A stretch of DNA of 64,000 bases from NCBI RefSeq assembly GCF_009733845.1, contig NZ_WNXZ01000008.1:124001-188000 (forward strand), read 5' to 3'. This document shows, piece by piece, positions 25,942 to 35,713 of the stretch. The number at the start of each line of letters is the position of its first letter. The stretch's first letter is position 1. The stretch is from Pseudactinotalea terrae (GTDB taxonomy: Bacteria; Actinomycetota; Actinomycetes; Actinomycetales; Beutenbergiaceae). The notes beneath the pieces are model-generated. The model worked only from the letters and a program-made list of their open reading frames with translations. It ran no database searches and was not told the DNA's origin. The translations under genes and the position numbers were made by a program.

Positions 25942-26672
25942 GACGCTCGGGTGGTGTCGGCGTGCACGAGGGCGAAGAACGCTCGCTCGATGTCTGCACC
26001 TTCGGGATCGATCGAACCGATCACTCGGCCCTGGTTGAGCACCGTGATGGTGTCGCCCGTGCGAGCGATCTCGTCGAGATGGTGGCTGGAGACCAGGAAC
26101 CCCACCCCGCGCGCCGCGCGCTCGCGGATCGCTCGGCGCAGCAGCAGCACCCCGGCCGGGTCGAGAAAGGCTGTCGGCTCGTCGAGCACGACGAGCTCCG
26201 GGTCGTGCAGCAGTGCGGCAGCGATCCGGGTCCGTTGGCGGTTGCCCGATGACAGCGCGCGCACGCGTCGGCGGGCCAGGTCGGTGATGTCCATCTCCGC
26301 CATCAGCTCGCGAGCGGCCATACGCGCGCGGTGCGGCGCCAGGCCGTGCAGCCGACCCGCGATGAGCAGGTTCTGCGCCACGGTGAGCTCGGGGTAGCTC
26401 TCCGCACCCTCGACGGCGTGGCCCACCCTCGCCCACTCGGCCGGCCCCGCGTCCTGCACGGGCGTCCCGAGCACCCGGACCTGACCTGCCTGAGCGTCGA
26501 TCATCCGCAGGACCAGCCGCATGAGGGTGGACTTGCCGGCCCCGTTCAGCCCGACGATCGCGTGCACCTGCCCGGGCTGGACCGAGAGATCGATCGGACC
26601 CACACCCGCGCCGTTGCGGTACCGCTGCAGCACGCCCGCCAGGGTGAGCACGGGGGTGTGGTCAACGGTCAT
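25938..26672 (-). CDS. ABC transporter ATP-binding protein
   Basis: 244 residues. Walker A is GLNGAGKST, Walker B is LVVLDEPTAFLDP, and the H-loop is SSHHLDEIARTGDTITVL. The signature motif is LSSGNRQRTRIAAALL rather than the usual LSGGQ; changed residues at this ATP-contacting site are seen in some antibiotic-resistance exporters. It forms an export complex with the coupled ABC-2 permease. Its start overlaps the end of the NhaA gene by 11 bp, so NhaA, ATPase and permease form one transcript. Confidence 0.88.
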   Translation of the reverse strand: MTVDHTPVLTLAGVLQRYRNGAGVGPIDLSVQPGQVHAIVGLNGAGKSTLMRLVLRMIDAQAGQVRVLGTPVQDAGPAEWARVGHAVEGAESYPELTVAQNLLIAGRLHGLAPHRARMAARELMAEMDITDLARRRVRALSSGNRQRTRIAAALLHDPELVVLDEPTAFLDPAGVLLLRRAIRERAARGVGFLVSSHHLDEIARTGDTITVLNQGRVIGSIDPEGADIERAFFALVHADTTRAS

Positions 26673-27948
26673 CGCTCGTCTCCGGCCATTCGCCGTCGGT
26701 GCCGATCGTCCGGTCGTCCGCGTCGGGCAGGCCGTCCTCGTTCATGTCGGCCTTGCGCACCTTGTGCGCGTCCCAACGCAGGCTCACGGCCGCCAGCGTC
26801 GCCGCCACGGCGGTGCCCGCCAGCACGCCCAGCGTCGCTGCATCGGTGTGCCCCGAGTCAGGGAACGAGAGCTCGGCGATCAGCAGCGAGACCGTGAACC
26901 CGATTCCGGTGAGGAGCGCCACCGGGAGCAGATCGCGGATCCCCAGGGCGTCCGCCAAGCGCAGCGGCGTGAGCTTCGTGACCGCCGCAGTGACCCCCAG
27001 CACCCCGACGATCTTGCCCAGCACCAAGGCGATCGCGATCGCGGGCAGCACGGGCTCGGACAGGAGCGCGGCGATGCCCTCGCCGTCCACGAGGTTGACG
27101 CCGGCCGAGAACAGGGCGAAGACCGGCAGCGCGATCACCGACGAGATCGGCCGGACGGTGTGCTCGTACTGCAGCGCCCGGGAGGTGTCCTCGCCGTGCA
27201 GCGGCCGGGCGGCGACACACATGCCGAGCAGCACCCCGGCGATGGTCGCGTGCACCCCGGAGGCGTGCATGAGCGCCCACGCGATCAGTGCCAGCGGAAG
27301 CAGCAGCCACCAGCGAGCCCAGCGGGCACGCGCCACCAGGGCGAAAGCACCGATCACGGCGAGCGCCGCCAGCAACGGTCCCCACGAGATGGAATCGGTG
27401 TAGAAGACCGCGATCACGGTGATGGCGAGCAGATCGTCTACCACCGCCAGTGTCAGCAAGAAGACACGCAACGCGACCGGGAGTCCGCGCCCGAAGATCG
27501 CCAGCACCCCGAGGGCGAAGGCGATGTCGGTCGCCGTCGGGATCGCCCAGCCGCCCAGTGCGCTCGGGTCGCCGAGCAGCAGCACCACGGCGACGAAGAT
27601 CCCGGCCGGGAGCGCCATGCCGCCCACGGCCGCGAGCACCGGCACGGCCGCCTCCTTGGGGCGGCGCAGGCTGCCCGTGACGAACTCCTGCTTCAGCTCG
27701 ACGCCGACCACGAAGAAGAAGATCGCCAGCAGACCGTCGGCAGCCCATCCCGACAGGGACAGGTCCAGATGCCACGCCGCGGGCCCCACGGTGATCTCGG
27801 AGAGAGCGGCGTAGCCGCCGCGCCACGGCGAGTTCGACCACAGCAGCGCGATCGCCGCGGCCGCGAGCAGCAACGCACCGGCGGTGGTCTCCCGTGAGGC
27901 CCAGCGTGCGAGACGCGCGGGCAGGTCGGAGCGGACGTGATCAGGCAT
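26662..27948 (-). CDS. nhaA: Na+/H+ antiporter NhaA
   Basis: 428 residues with about 12 membrane helices. Family landmarks are GLLAIFFFVVGVELKQEFVTGSLR, GWAIPTATDIAFALGVLA (TATDIAFA) and LAVVDDLLAITVIAVFYT, where the two adjacent Asp residues of VVDD are the Na+/H+-binding pair. A polar acidic C-terminal tail (ADMNEDGLPDADDRTIGTDGEWPET), which looks like a calcium-type DxNxDG loop, extends beyond the usual fold. It exchanges internal Na+ for external H+ for pH and salt balance. It is the first gene of the unit with the ABC pair. Confidence 0.93.
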   Translation of the reverse strand: MPDHVRSDLPARLARWASRETTAGALLLAAAAIALLWSNSPWRGGYAALSEITVGPAAWHLDLSLSGWAADGLLAIFFFVVGVELKQEFVTGSLRRPKEAAVPVLAAVGGMALPAGIFVAVVLLLGDPSALGGWAIPTATDIAFALGVLAIFGRGLPVALRVFLLTLAVVDDLLAITVIAVFYTDSISWGPLLAALAVIGAFALVARARWARWWLLLPLALIAWALMHASGVHATIAGVLLGMCVAARPLHGEDTSRALQYEHTVRPISSVIALPVFALFSAGVNLVDGEGIAALLSEPVLPAIAIALVLGKIVGVLGVTAAVTKLTPLRLADALGIRDLLPVALLTGIGFTVSLLIAELSFPDSGHTDAATLGVLAGTAVAATLAAVSLRWDAHKVRKADMNEDGLPDADDRTIGTDGEWPETSDDR

Positions 27949-28080
27949 CGGGGACTCCCTGGCTGGCGTACCCGCTCGGCGGGGTCGCCGAAGGGTGCTG
28001 CCGACCAGGCTTCCCGGCTCTCCTCGACCAGTCTAGGTCGGATCGAGGAGCCAGGTGGACACGCGCGAGCCCAGTGGTGC

Positions 28081-29727
28081 CTACCCCGTGCCGAGGACGT
28101 CGCGGCGCCTGAACGCGGTGATCCCGGCGGCTGCAAGGCCCGCAGCGACCAGCGTCAGCACGACGAGGCCGACGACCGAGACCGGTTCGAGCGGGTACCC
28201 GCCGACGTGCTCGAACGGTGACGGCCACAGTGCGGCGTCAGGCAGATCGAGGAGCGGCGCGAAGAAGCCCACGATCATCCCGTACACGACGAGCGCCCAC
28301 ACGGCGGCGAGCGCCCGTGGCGCCGCGCCGTACAGCAGCGCCGCCAGCGCCAGCACCACCCACACGGCAGGCGCGAAGCTGACCGTGGCCAGGACCATGT
28401 CGGCGACCAGCCCGGCCTCGCCGACGCTGATCGCGGCTCCGACGCCGGTGGCCAGTCCGGAGGCGAGCAGCAGCACCAGGCTGCCGATCGCCGTCACGAG
28501 CAGGTGGCTGCCGAGCCACCCCGCCCGGCTGACGGCGGTGCCGAGCACCGGCTCGGCACGCCCGCTGGTCTCCTCGGTGCGGATCGTCTGCGCGGCCAGC
28601 ACCGCGTACACGGCCACGGTGATCCCGAAGGTGAGGGCCAGGACCGTGAGGAAGCCGTTGCCGATGTCCTCGGTGCCGCCCATGACCACCAGCAGCTCCT
28701 CGGGGGCGTCCTCGAAGACGTCCAGTGCCGGACCGGTGAAGGCCCCGTACGCACCGCCTGCGACGACGAGCGCCAGCGCCCAGCCCACGATCTGGGCGCG
28801 GTGCAACCGCCACGCGAGCGCGAGCGGGCTGCGCAGCCACGGCGCCGCTCGAGCGGGCCCGGGGCGTGGCGGCACCAGCCCCGCCGCGAGATCACGGCGA
28901 GACGACAGCGCGTAACCAAGTGTCGCCGTCGCGACGGCGAACGCGACGGAGATCCCGAGCGGCCACCACCGGTCCAGGACGTAGGGAGCGGTCTGCTGAG
29001 CCCAGCCGATCGGAGACAACCAGGACAGGGCGTTGCCGTGCTCGGAGGTCATGTCGCCGAGCGCCCGCAGCGCGAACGCCCCACCGAGCGCACCCCCCGC
29101 CGCGCCGGCGGCGGCTCGGGGGTACTCCGAGAGCTGGACCGTGGTCGCCGCGACGCCGGCGAAGGACATGCCCATAGCGCCGGCGCTGACGGCGAACAGC
29201 CACGAGCCGGTGGTCGCGAAACCCTGCCCGGTCATCAAGGCGCCGACCAGCACGACCACGACGACGTTCATGGCTGCGGTCATCACCAGAGCGGCGGTCA
29301 GCTGGGCGTGCCGACCGACCACGTTGGAGCGAACGAGCTCGGATCGGCCGGCGTGCTCCTCCGTGCGGGTGTGCCGCACCACGGTGAGCAGGCTCATCAG
29401 CCCGGCTCCGAGCAGCACGTACACCCCGTAGAGGCCGGCGAGCAGGTGCTCCAGGCGCGGGTCGTCCATGCCGTACCCGGGTCCGCCGAAGAGAGCACCC
29501 ATCGGGCCCTGCAGCAGTGGTGCCACCGCCCGGATATCCGCCGGGGTGGCGTAGATCTGTGGCAGCGCGGTCACGAAGTAGGACATGAACGCCGCGAGGC
29601 CCAGCGTCCACGCCGGGAAGCGGACGCGGTCGCGGCGGAGCATGAACCGCAGCAACGTGCCCGTGCCGGTCAGCGGGCCCGTACCCGCGCTGGTCCGCCG
29701 GGTGGGCGTGGCGACGGCGGCGGTCAT
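28081..29727 (-). CDS. ABC exporter permease, polyketide-antibiotic type
   Basis: 548 residues, about 12 membrane helices arranged as two related halves. Each half has the ABC-2-like pattern (first half [24 protein letters not shown]; second half [28 protein letters not shown]). This double-length form, starting [35 protein letters not shown], is typical of actinobacterial exporters annotated as polyketide antibiotic transporters. Its ATG overlaps the stop of the ATPase gene (29724-29727). The substrate is unknown. Expression is likely controlled with the upstream TetR gene. Confidence 0.87.
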   Translation of the reverse strand: MTAAVATPTRRTSAGTGPLTGTGTLLRFMLRRDRVRFPAWTLGLAAFMSYFVTALPQIYATPADIRAVAPLLQGPMGALFGGPGYGMDDPRLEHLLAGLYGVYVLLGAGLMSLLTVVRHTRTEEHAGRSELVRSNVVGRHAQLTAALVMTAAMNVVVVVLVGALMTGQGFATTGSWLFAVSAGAMGMSFAGVAATTVQLSEYPRAAAGAAGGALGGAFALRALGDMTSEHGNALSWLSPIGWAQQTAPYVLDRWWPLGISVAFAVATATLGYALSSRRDLAAGLVPPRPGPARAAPWLRSPLALAWRLHRAQIVGWALALVVAGGAYGAFTGPALDVFEDAPEELLVVMGGTEDIGNGFLTVLALTFGITVAVYAVLAAQTIRTEETSGRAEPVLGTAVSRAGWLGSHLLVTAIGSLVLLLASGLATGVGAAISVGEAGLVADMVLATVSFAPAVWVVLALAALLYGAAPRALAAVWALVVYGMIVGFFAPLLDLPDAALWPSPFEHVGGYPLEPVSVVGLVVLTLVAAGLAAAGITAFRRRDVLGTG

Positions 29728-30659
29728 CGCGCCCCCTGCGCGCTGTGGGCGAGCTCGTCGCCGTAGTGCCGCAGCAGCAGCTGCTCGAGGGTCGGCGGGT
29801 GGGCGGTCAGGCCCTGGACGTCGAGCTCGGCCAGCGCCTTGACGACCTCGCGAACGTGAGCGCCGTCGACCTCGAAAGTGACCTGAGCGCCATCGACCTG
29901 CACGTTGTGCACGCCCGCGAGCCCGCCGAGTCGATCGGTCGGGCGATCGGTGAGAATCGTGATCGACGTGCGCGTCAGGTGGCGCAGCTCGGTGAGCGAC
30001 CCGCTCTCCACGATCCGCCCCTGGCGGATGATCGAGATGCGGTCGGCGAGCACCTCGACCTGCGCGAGGATGTGGCTGGAGAGCAGCACGGTGCGGCCGG
30101 CGTCCTTGGCCTCGCGGATGCAGGCCTGGAACGCTGCCTCCATGAGCGGGTCGAGGCCGGCTGTCGGCTCGTCGAGCAGCAGCACGTCGACGTCGCTAGC
30201 CAGGGCGGCCACGAGAGCCACCTTCTGCCGATTGCCCTTGGAGTAGGTCCGGCCCTTCTTCGTCGGGTCCAGGTCGAAGCGCTCGCACAGCTCGTCCCGG
30301 CGGGCGGAGTCGCTGCCGCCGCGCAGCCGGCTGAGCAGGTCGATGGCCTCCCCTCCGGAGAGATTCGGCCAGAGCTCGACGTCGCCCGGTACGTAGGCGA
30401 GCCGGCGGTGCAGCTCGACCGCATCGGCCCAGGGGTCGGCGCCCAGCAGGCGCACGGTCCCGCCGTCGGAGCGCAGCAGCCCGAGCAGGATCCGGATCGT
30501 CGTGGACTTCCCGGCGCCGTTGGGGCCGAGGAAGCCGTGCACCTCGCCTGCGCCGACCTGGAGGTCGAGGCCGTCGAGCGCGGTGACCGAGCCGTAGGAC
30601 TTGCGGAGGTCATGAATATCGATGGCGGGCACGTCAGTGCGCCGCACAGGTGCGGACAT
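29724..30659 (-). CDS. ABC exporter ATP-binding protein, DrrA type
   Basis: 311 residues. Walker A is [18 protein letters not shown]. The signature region, [16 protein letters not shown], has SKGNRQK in place of LSGGQ, as in polyketide-exporter ATPases. Walker B is [19 protein letters not shown]. The last about 80 residues ([44 protein letters not shown]) form the DrrA-type C-terminal domain. It is coupled to the downstream permease by a 4-bp overlap and starts 37 bp after the TetR gene, making a three-gene unit. Confidence 0.9.
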   Translation of the reverse strand: MSAPVRRTDVPAIDIHDLRKSYGSVTALDGLDLQVGAGEVHGFLGPNGAGKSTTIRILLGLLRSDGGTVRLLGADPWADAVELHRRLAYVPGDVELWPNLSGGEAIDLLSRLRGGSDSARRDELCERFDLDPTKKGRTYSKGNRQKVALVAALASDVDVLLLDEPTAGLDPLMEAAFQACIREAKDAGRTVLLSSHILAQVEVLADRISIIRQGRIVESGSLTELRHLTRTSITILTDRPTDRLGGLAGVHNVQVDGAQVTFEVDGAHVREVVKALAELDVQGLTAHPPTLEQLLLRHYGDELAHSAQGAR

Positions 30660-30696
30660 GTGATTCCTTCGAGAGTGGGGAGTGGTCGGATCCGGA

Positions 30697-31359
30697 TCAG
30701 GCCGAGGCGGCCTGCTCCTGACCCGGCGGGTCGCCCACGTACAGCAGGTAGGAATCGAGCATCCTGCGATCGCTCAGGAAGCCTTGCGTGTAGAGCTCCA
30801 GCGCCGGCAGCGCCATGGCGTCGAGGTGCGTGCGCAGGCACGAGGCGAGCTCCTCGGCGTCCTGAGGCGCGTCGAGCGAGAGCCGCAGCGCGAGGTGGCC
30901 GAGGGAGATCTCGGTGAGGTAGCGGACCCGGGCGCGCTCGTCTCGGCTCGGCAGCACCGTTCCGGCGGCGACCGCGTCAGCCATGTAATCCAGGGCGTCC
31001 TCGACCATGTGGTCGATGAACTCCCGCGCGTGCTCGCCCCCGGCCTGCACGCTGCGAGCGACGTAGGCCAGGTAGGGCACGAACTCGTCCAGCATGGCGA
31101 ACCGGCTGATCATCGTGGCACCCGCGCTGCTCACCATCGTGTCCCGCTTGGCCGTGCGGATCACCCCGAACACGTGGTCATCGCAGGCGCGGCGCAGCCC
31201 GTCTTTCGACCCGAACAGCTGCACGATGCGGCCCGCGGTCAGCCCCGCCTCGGCGGCCACGGCACGCAGCGGTGCATCGAGGCCCTGCTGACCGAAGACC
31301 GCGATCGCAGCCTCGCGCACGCGACTGCGCGTGTTGAGATCAGCCCGGCCTACACGCAT
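30697..31359 (-). CDS. TetR-family regulator of the ABC exporter
   Basis: Start ATG 31359 ([64 protein letters not shown]). The long upstream frame is not supported. Residues about 8-55 are the TetR helix-turn-helix ([25 protein letters not shown]). The remaining about 160 residues form the ligand-binding domain. 220 aa. It is the first gene of the unit with the exporter ATPase and permease, so it probably represses the whole unit until the exported drug or signal binds. An inverted repeat covers its start codon. Confidence 0.87.
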   Translation of the reverse strand: MRVGRADLNTRSRVREAAIAVFGQQGLDAPLRAVAAEAGLTAGRIVQLFGSKDGLRRACDDHVFGVIRTAKRDTMVSSAGATMISRFAMLDEFVPYLAYVARSVQAGGEHAREFIDHMVEDALDYMADAVAAGTVLPSRDERARVRYLTEISLGHLALRLSLDAPQDAEELASCLRTHLDAMALPALELYTQGFLSDRRMLDSYLLYVGDPPGQEQAASA

Positions 31360-31381
31360 GTATAGGATCCTACACGCCCGT
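31354..31381. promoter_or_regulatory. Operator-like inverted repeat at the TetR start
   Basis: The 14-base arms 31354-31367 and 31368-31381 match at 10 positions, centred on the palindrome TAGGATCCTA (31363-31372). Size and position, overlapping the ATG of the TetR gene, fit an autoregulatory TetR operator. Confidence 0.55.
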
Positions 31382-31503
31382 TTAGTCCGGTGCCGAGAGG
31401 TCGCCTGTGGCCAGGAGCGTCGGGTGACGATGTCGGGGCGATCTCGGTCCACCTCGTGGCCTCGATGCACCCCGAAGCGACCGAGCCGGACAGTTCGCGT
31501 TCC

Positions 31504-32442
31504 CTAGTCGAGCGCCCGGGTGCGGAAGTGCGTGGGCGAGAGCCCGCGGACCCGTTTGAAGGCGACGCTGAGCGCGAAGGCGTTGGCGTAGCCGACCTGG
31601 TGGGCGATCGACTCCAGGGTCCGGTCGGAGCTGCGCAGGAGGTCGGCGGCCAGCGCGATCCGCCAGCCGGTGAGGTAGCTCATCGGGGGTTCGCCGACCG
31701 AGCCGGCGAATCGCCTCGCGAGGGCGGCCCGCGAGCAGCCGACCTTGGCTGCCAGCGTCGCGACGGTCCAGGGGTGGGCGGGGTCGTCGTGCAGCAGCCG
31801 GAGGGCGGGGCCGGCCACGGGGTCGCTGTGCGCGCCGTACCACCCCGGGGTCCGTGCCTCGGAGCGTTCGAACCACGCCCGCAGCGTGGCGACCAGCGCG
31901 ATGTCGAGCAGTCGATCCAGCACCACCTGCTGACCGGGGCCGTCGCGCCCGACCTCCGCGGCCAGCAGCTCCATCACCGGACCCTGTGCCTCGGCTGCCG
32001 GCACGAGCAGCACGGTCGGCAGCGCGTCCAGGAGCTTGCCCGTCACCTCGCTGGTGACCTGATACGTCCCGCTGGCAACGATCGCGGAGCCGTCCATGCT
32101 CCGCCCGGCCGTGCGCGGGCCGAGCCTGAGCATGTCCGTGACGTCGGCTCCGTCCGTGGTGGTCAGCCTGTTGTCGGCGTGCACCACGAGGTCGGGGACC
32201 GCGCCTGGTTCATGCGCCACCGTGTACGGCGCGGGCCCCTTGACGATCGCCACGTCGCCGCGGTCCATGTGGACCGGCTCGCCGTCGTCCGGGACCACCC
32301 ATGCCTCGCCCTGGAGCACGGTCGCGAACGCGAGCGCCGCGCCGTCGGCGATACGCAGCCCCCATGGCGGGTCCAGCACCGCCTGGCAGAACGCCGCGGT
32401 GCGCGCGCGGACGCCGTCGAGGAGATCGGCGAGCGGGTCCAC
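31504..32442 (-). CDS. AraC-family regulator with cupin_6 ligand domain
   Basis: 312 residues from GTG 32442. The N-terminal cupin (MDPLADLLDGVRARTAAFCQAVLDPPWGLRIADGAALAFATVLQGEAWV...) has the cupin_6 form found in many actinobacterial AraC regulators. The C-terminal double HTH reads WTVATLAAKVGCSRAALARRFAGSVGEPPMSYLTGWRIALAADLLRSSDRTLESIAHQVGYANAFALSVAFKRVRGLSPTHFR, with the second HTH (GYANAFALSVAFKR) as in the family. It is divergent from the NmrA-like gene 110 bp away, which is its probable target. Confidence 0.88.
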   Translation of the reverse strand: MDPLADLLDGVRARTAAFCQAVLDPPWGLRIADGAALAFATVLQGEAWVVPDDGEPVHMDRGDVAIVKGPAPYTVAHEPGAVPDLVVHADNRLTTTDGADVTDMLRLGPRTAGRSMDGSAIVASGTYQVTSEVTGKLLDALPTVLLVPAAEAQGPVMELLAAEVGRDGPGQQVVLDRLLDIALVATLRAWFERSEARTPGWYGAHSDPVAGPALRLLHDDPAHPWTVATLAAKVGCSRAALARRFAGSVGEPPMSYLTGWRIALAADLLRSSDRTLESIAHQVGYANAFALSVAFKRVRGLSPTHFRTRALD

Positions 32443-32552
32443 CCCGGAAGCGTAGACGCACAGACATGAGATCGCACCGTTCAGACATGGATCGGCTCAT
32501 CGGGAGCGCCTGTACTGGAGCACACGAACGCTGATGAACGAGAGGACGAACG

Positions 32553-33419
32553 ATGTACACGATCACTGGAGTCACCGGTCACGTCGGGGGAGCGACCGCC
32601 TCGAGGCTGCTCGAGCGAGGCGCGCCCGTGCGGGCCGTCGTGAGGTCGGCCGAGAAGGGCAAGCCCTGGGCGGCGCGCGGGGCGGACACCGCGGTCGCCG
32701 ACCTGCTCGAACCGCTGGCGCTGGCCGATGCGTTCCGCGGCAGCGACGGCGTCTTCGTCCTGCTGCCCACCCTCCCCAGCGCGTCGGACGCCGAGCACCG
32801 CCGCATGGCCGAGTCGATCGCCGCTGCGGTCGCGGCCAGCGGTGCCCCGCACGTCGTCGCGCTCTCGTCGCTGGGTGCCGATCTCGCCGAGGGCACCGGG
32901 CCGATCCGCTGGCTGCACCACCTCGAGAACCAGCTCCGCGACTCCGGCGCGGTGGTCACCGCGCTGCGCGCCTGCCACTTCCAGGAGAAGGTCGAGACCG
33001 TGCTGGACGCCGTCCTCGGTGCCGGGATCTACCCGGTCTTCGGCGACACCGCGGCCGAGCCGGCGCCGATGATCGCCACCCACGACATCGGTGAGATCGC
33101 AGCCGAGCGGCTGCTCGCCCCGCCGTCGAGCAACGAGGTGATCGACCTCGAGGGACCGCACCACAGCGAGCAGGACGTCGCGAACCTGCTCGCCGAGCTG
33201 CTCGGGCGCTCGGTGCCGGTGGTCACGATCCCCCGCGAGGGGTGGGTCGGCTCGATGGTCGAGGCCGGGCTGCCCGATCAGCTCGCCCACGAGCTCGCGG
33301 GCCTGTACGACGCCGATCGGCGTGGGCTGCTGCAGTACCGCAGCGCGCAGCGACTCACCGGCCGCACCACCCTGAGGACGACGCTGCGGCGGGTGCTCGC
33401 GGCCGTTCCCGTGCCGTGA
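32553..33419 (+). CDS. NmrA-like NAD(P)-binding protein (azoreductase/quinone-reductase type)
   Basis: 288 residues. TITGVTGHVGGATASRLLERGAPVRAVVRS gives the GxxGxxG nucleotide loop, with Arg residues after strand 2 that favour NADP(H). APHVVALSSLGADLAEGTGPIRWLHHLENQLRDSG follows the NmrA/QOR2 pattern, and no YxxxK pair is present, as usual in this atypical SDR group. It may sense or reduce with NADPH. It is divergent from an AraC regulator, a common arrangement for quinone- or electrophile-inducible reductases. Confidence 0.85.
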   Translation: MYTITGVTGHVGGATASRLLERGAPVRAVVRSAEKGKPWAARGADTAVADLLEPLALADAFRGSDGVFVLLPTLPSASDAEHRRMAESIAAAVAASGAPHVVALSSLGADLAEGTGPIRWLHHLENQLRDSGAVVTALRACHFQEKVETVLDAVLGAGIYPVFGDTAAEPAPMIATHDIGEIAAERLLAPPSSNEVIDLEGPHHSEQDVANLLAELLGRSVPVVTIPREGWVGSMVEAGLPDQLAHELAGLYDADRRGLLQYRSAQRLTGRTTLRTTLRRVLAAVPVP

Positions 33420-33422
33420 CGC

Positions 33423-33465
33423 AGGGGCACCTCGGCGTGCGTGGCGCCGGCGTCGAGGTGCCCCT
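33423..33465 (+). terminator. Hairpin after the NmrA-like gene
   Basis: A 12-bp perfect stem (AGGGGCACCTCG at 33423-33434 pairing with 33454-33465) begins three bases after the stop codon. The loop is 19 nt and there is no T-tract, so the end of transcription may need Rho or be leaky. Confidence 0.55.
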
Positions 33466-33560
33466 CGAGGAGTCGCGAGCGCCGAGGTCGGGGTTGCCGG
33501 TGCGCCGATGGTGGGGCCGCCAAGGTGACGAGCACGCCCGATGTGCGAGACGGTACGACC

Positions 33561-34901
33561 ATGAGAGCGCGTGGGCGGATGGCGGTGAGCGCACCGGAAC
33601 GGGCGGCGTTCCCCGCGAACGTGCTCGAGCGCATCGACCGGCTGCTGCACCGCATCGGCGTCCGGTTGCTGTCGCAGAGCTGGATCCGTGTGCTCGTGTG
33701 GCTCTCGATGATCGCCGTGCTGATCATCAACGCCTCGACCATGCCGTCGCTGTACGACGCGGTGGTCGCGATCGCGATCGTGGTCGCCGTGCTGCACGCC
33801 GCAACGCTCGTGTGGGCGTTGGGCAGACCGTGGTTCGCGGTCGTGGCGGCCACGGTGGCGGTGGCGGCCACCACTCTCCTCACAGCGGTGGGGCACGGCG
33901 AGCTGCCCTGGCCGATGCCGGTGATCACGATCGTGACGTGCGCTCTGATGGTGTTCATCCTGGCTGTGCGGGAGAAGTGGCTGCTGCCGGTCGCGGGGGC
34001 GGTGCTCCCGGTGCTGGCGGGCACGCTGGTCGGGCTGCCGTGGCACAACGGTGGCTGGGGCCGGTTCGCGACCAACGTGATCACCGCGTTCTCGGTCTGC
34101 GCGCTCGTGGTGATCTTCGGGATCCTCATCCACCAGTGGCAGCAGAGCCGCGCCGAGCTGCTCGAGCAGCAGGAGATCGCGGCCACCGCCCAGGAGCGGC
34201 GGCTGCTGATGGAGGAGCGCAACCGGATCGCCCGGGAGCTCCACGACGTGGTGGCGCACGGGTTGTCCGTCATCTCCATCCAGGCCTCCACGCTGCAGTA
34301 CCGGATCGAGGACGTCCCCGCCGAGGTGATCGCCGAGCTCGACGACATCACCGACTCCGCGCGCAGCGCACTGGTCGAGATGCGCGGTCTGCTGGCCGTG
34401 CTGAGGCAGGAGGACAGCGAGAACCTGCTCGCGCCGCAACCGACGTTGAGCTTTCTCCCCACCCTCATCGAGAGCACGCGCCGAGGCGCGGAGTCGGTGC
34501 GGCTGCACGTCGCTGGCGAGCTCGACGACCCGCACGTCTCCGAGGCCACCTCGCTCAGCGCCTACCGGATCGTGCAGGAGGCGCTGAGCAACGCCCTGCG
34601 ACACGCGCCCGGGAGCGACATCGAGGTCAGCATCACGATCACCCTGCAGCACGTGATCGTGGAGGTCGTGAACTCGGCGCCGACCGCACCGATACGCGTG
34701 ACCGAGGGCCACGGCTTCGGTCTGCGCGGCATGCACGAACGCGCCGGGTTCGTGCGGGGCACCCTGACCGCCGAGCCCACCCCAGACGGCGGCTTCCTCG
34801 TGCATGCGGTGCTGCCGTGCCGGCAGGCGGAAGAGGGAAGGACCCCCCAGCCCGAGCCCGACGACGAGAGCCTGGCTCCGCCGTCGGGCAGCGAGGGCTG
34901 A
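33561..34901 (+). CDS. Sensor histidine kinase, HisKA_3 type, six predicted membrane helices
   Basis: Start ATG 33561 (MRARGRMAVSAPERAAFPANVLERIDRLL). The open frame extends to 33441 without support. Residues about 30-200 hold six hydrophobic segments with very short loops, so there is no large extracellular sensor. The HisKA_3 dimerisation box ERNRIARELHDVVAHGLSVISIQAS carries phospho-accepting His228. The ATPase domain has NALRHAPGSDIEV (N box) and GHGFGLRGMHERAGFVRGTL (G box). The 446-aa NarL-class kinase pairs with the response regulator 63 bp downstream. A compact membrane sensor of this kind beside a desaturase resembles DesK, which reads membrane thickness. Confidence 0.87.
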   Translation: MRARGRMAVSAPERAAFPANVLERIDRLLHRIGVRLLSQSWIRVLVWLSMIAVLIINASTMPSLYDAVVAIAIVVAVLHAATLVWALGRPWFAVVAATVAVAATTLLTAVGHGELPWPMPVITIVTCALMVFILAVREKWLLPVAGAVLPVLAGTLVGLPWHNGGWGRFATNVITAFSVCALVVIFGILIHQWQQSRAELLEQQEIAATAQERRLLMEERNRIARELHDVVAHGLSVISIQASTLQYRIEDVPAEVIAELDDITDSARSALVEMRGLLAVLRQEDSENLLAPQPTLSFLPTLIESTRRGAESVRLHVAGELDDPHVSEATSLSAYRIVQEALSNALRHAPGSDIEVSITITLQHVIVEVVNSAPTAPIRVTEGHGFGLRGMHERAGFVRGTLTAEPTPDGGFLVHAVLPCRQAEEGRTPQPEPDDESLAPPSGSEG

Positions 34902-34964
34902 GTTCGGTCCAGGGGTCGAAAGGTGAGATCCTCGCTCCGAGACCTCCATCAGAACGGAACGCAC

Positions 34965-35630
34965 GTGGACGAGACCCGGGTAGCGATCGTCGACGACCAG
35001 GCGATGGTGCGAGCCGGGTTCGGTGCGCTGCTCAACGCCCAGGAGGGCATCACCGTGGTGGGGGACGCCTCCGACGGCGCCGAGGCCGTGGATCTCGTCA
35101 TCCGCACCAGACCCGACGTGGTGCTGATGGACATCCGCATGCCCGAGGTCGACGGCATCGAGGCGACCAGGCGGATCGCGGCGCTGCCCGACCTCGAGCC
35201 GCGCATCATCATCCTCACCACGTTCGATCTCGACTCCTACGTGTTCGAGGCCCTGCGGGCGGGTGCGAGCGGCTTCCTCCTCAAGGACGCGCCCGCCGCG
35301 GACCTCATCCACGCGGTTCGCGTGGTGGCCGGCGGGGACGCGCTGCTCAGCCCCTCGATCACGCGCTCGGTCATATCGGAATTCGTGTCGCAGCCGGCGC
35401 GCGCGCATGCGGACGCCGCCCGCTTCAGCGACCTGACGGACCGTGAGCTGGCGGTCGCGAAGCTGGTGGCGCGGGGGCTGTCGAACGCCGAGATCGCGGC
35501 CGAGCTGGTGCTCGCCGAGCAGACGGTGAAGACGCACGTCAGCCGCGTGCTGATGAAGCTCGGGCTGCGGGACCGGACTCAGATCGTCGTGGCTGCCTAC
35601 GAGAGCGGACTGATCACCGTCGGCTCCTGA
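34965..35630 (+). CDS. NarL/LuxR-family response regulator
   Basis: GTG 34965 ([26 protein letters not shown]) is preferred; GTG 34923 would add 14 residues. The receiver has the acidic pair in VDDQ, phospho-accepting Asp56 in [13 protein letters not shown], and Lys in LLKDAP. The C-terminal LuxR-type HTH is [50 protein letters not shown]. 221 aa. It is the partner of the kinase encoded just before it and is followed within 84 bp by the desaturase gene on the same strand, so the three are likely one unit. Confidence 0.9.
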   Translation: MDETRVAIVDDQAMVRAGFGALLNAQEGITVVGDASDGAEAVDLVIRTRPDVVLMDIRMPEVDGIEATRRIAALPDLEPRIIILTTFDLDSYVFEALRAGASGFLLKDAPAADLIHAVRVVAGGDALLSPSITRSVISEFVSQPARAHADAARFSDLTDRELAVAKLVARGLSNAEIAAELVLAEQTVKTHVSRVLMKLGLRDRTQIVVAAYESGLITVGS

Positions 35631-35713
35631 GGGTCCGCATCACTCTCGCGTACTACTCGAGGTCGAACCGTGCGGGTGACGACAGGGCGCCATCGGCAGA
35701 CGACCATGGTTTT

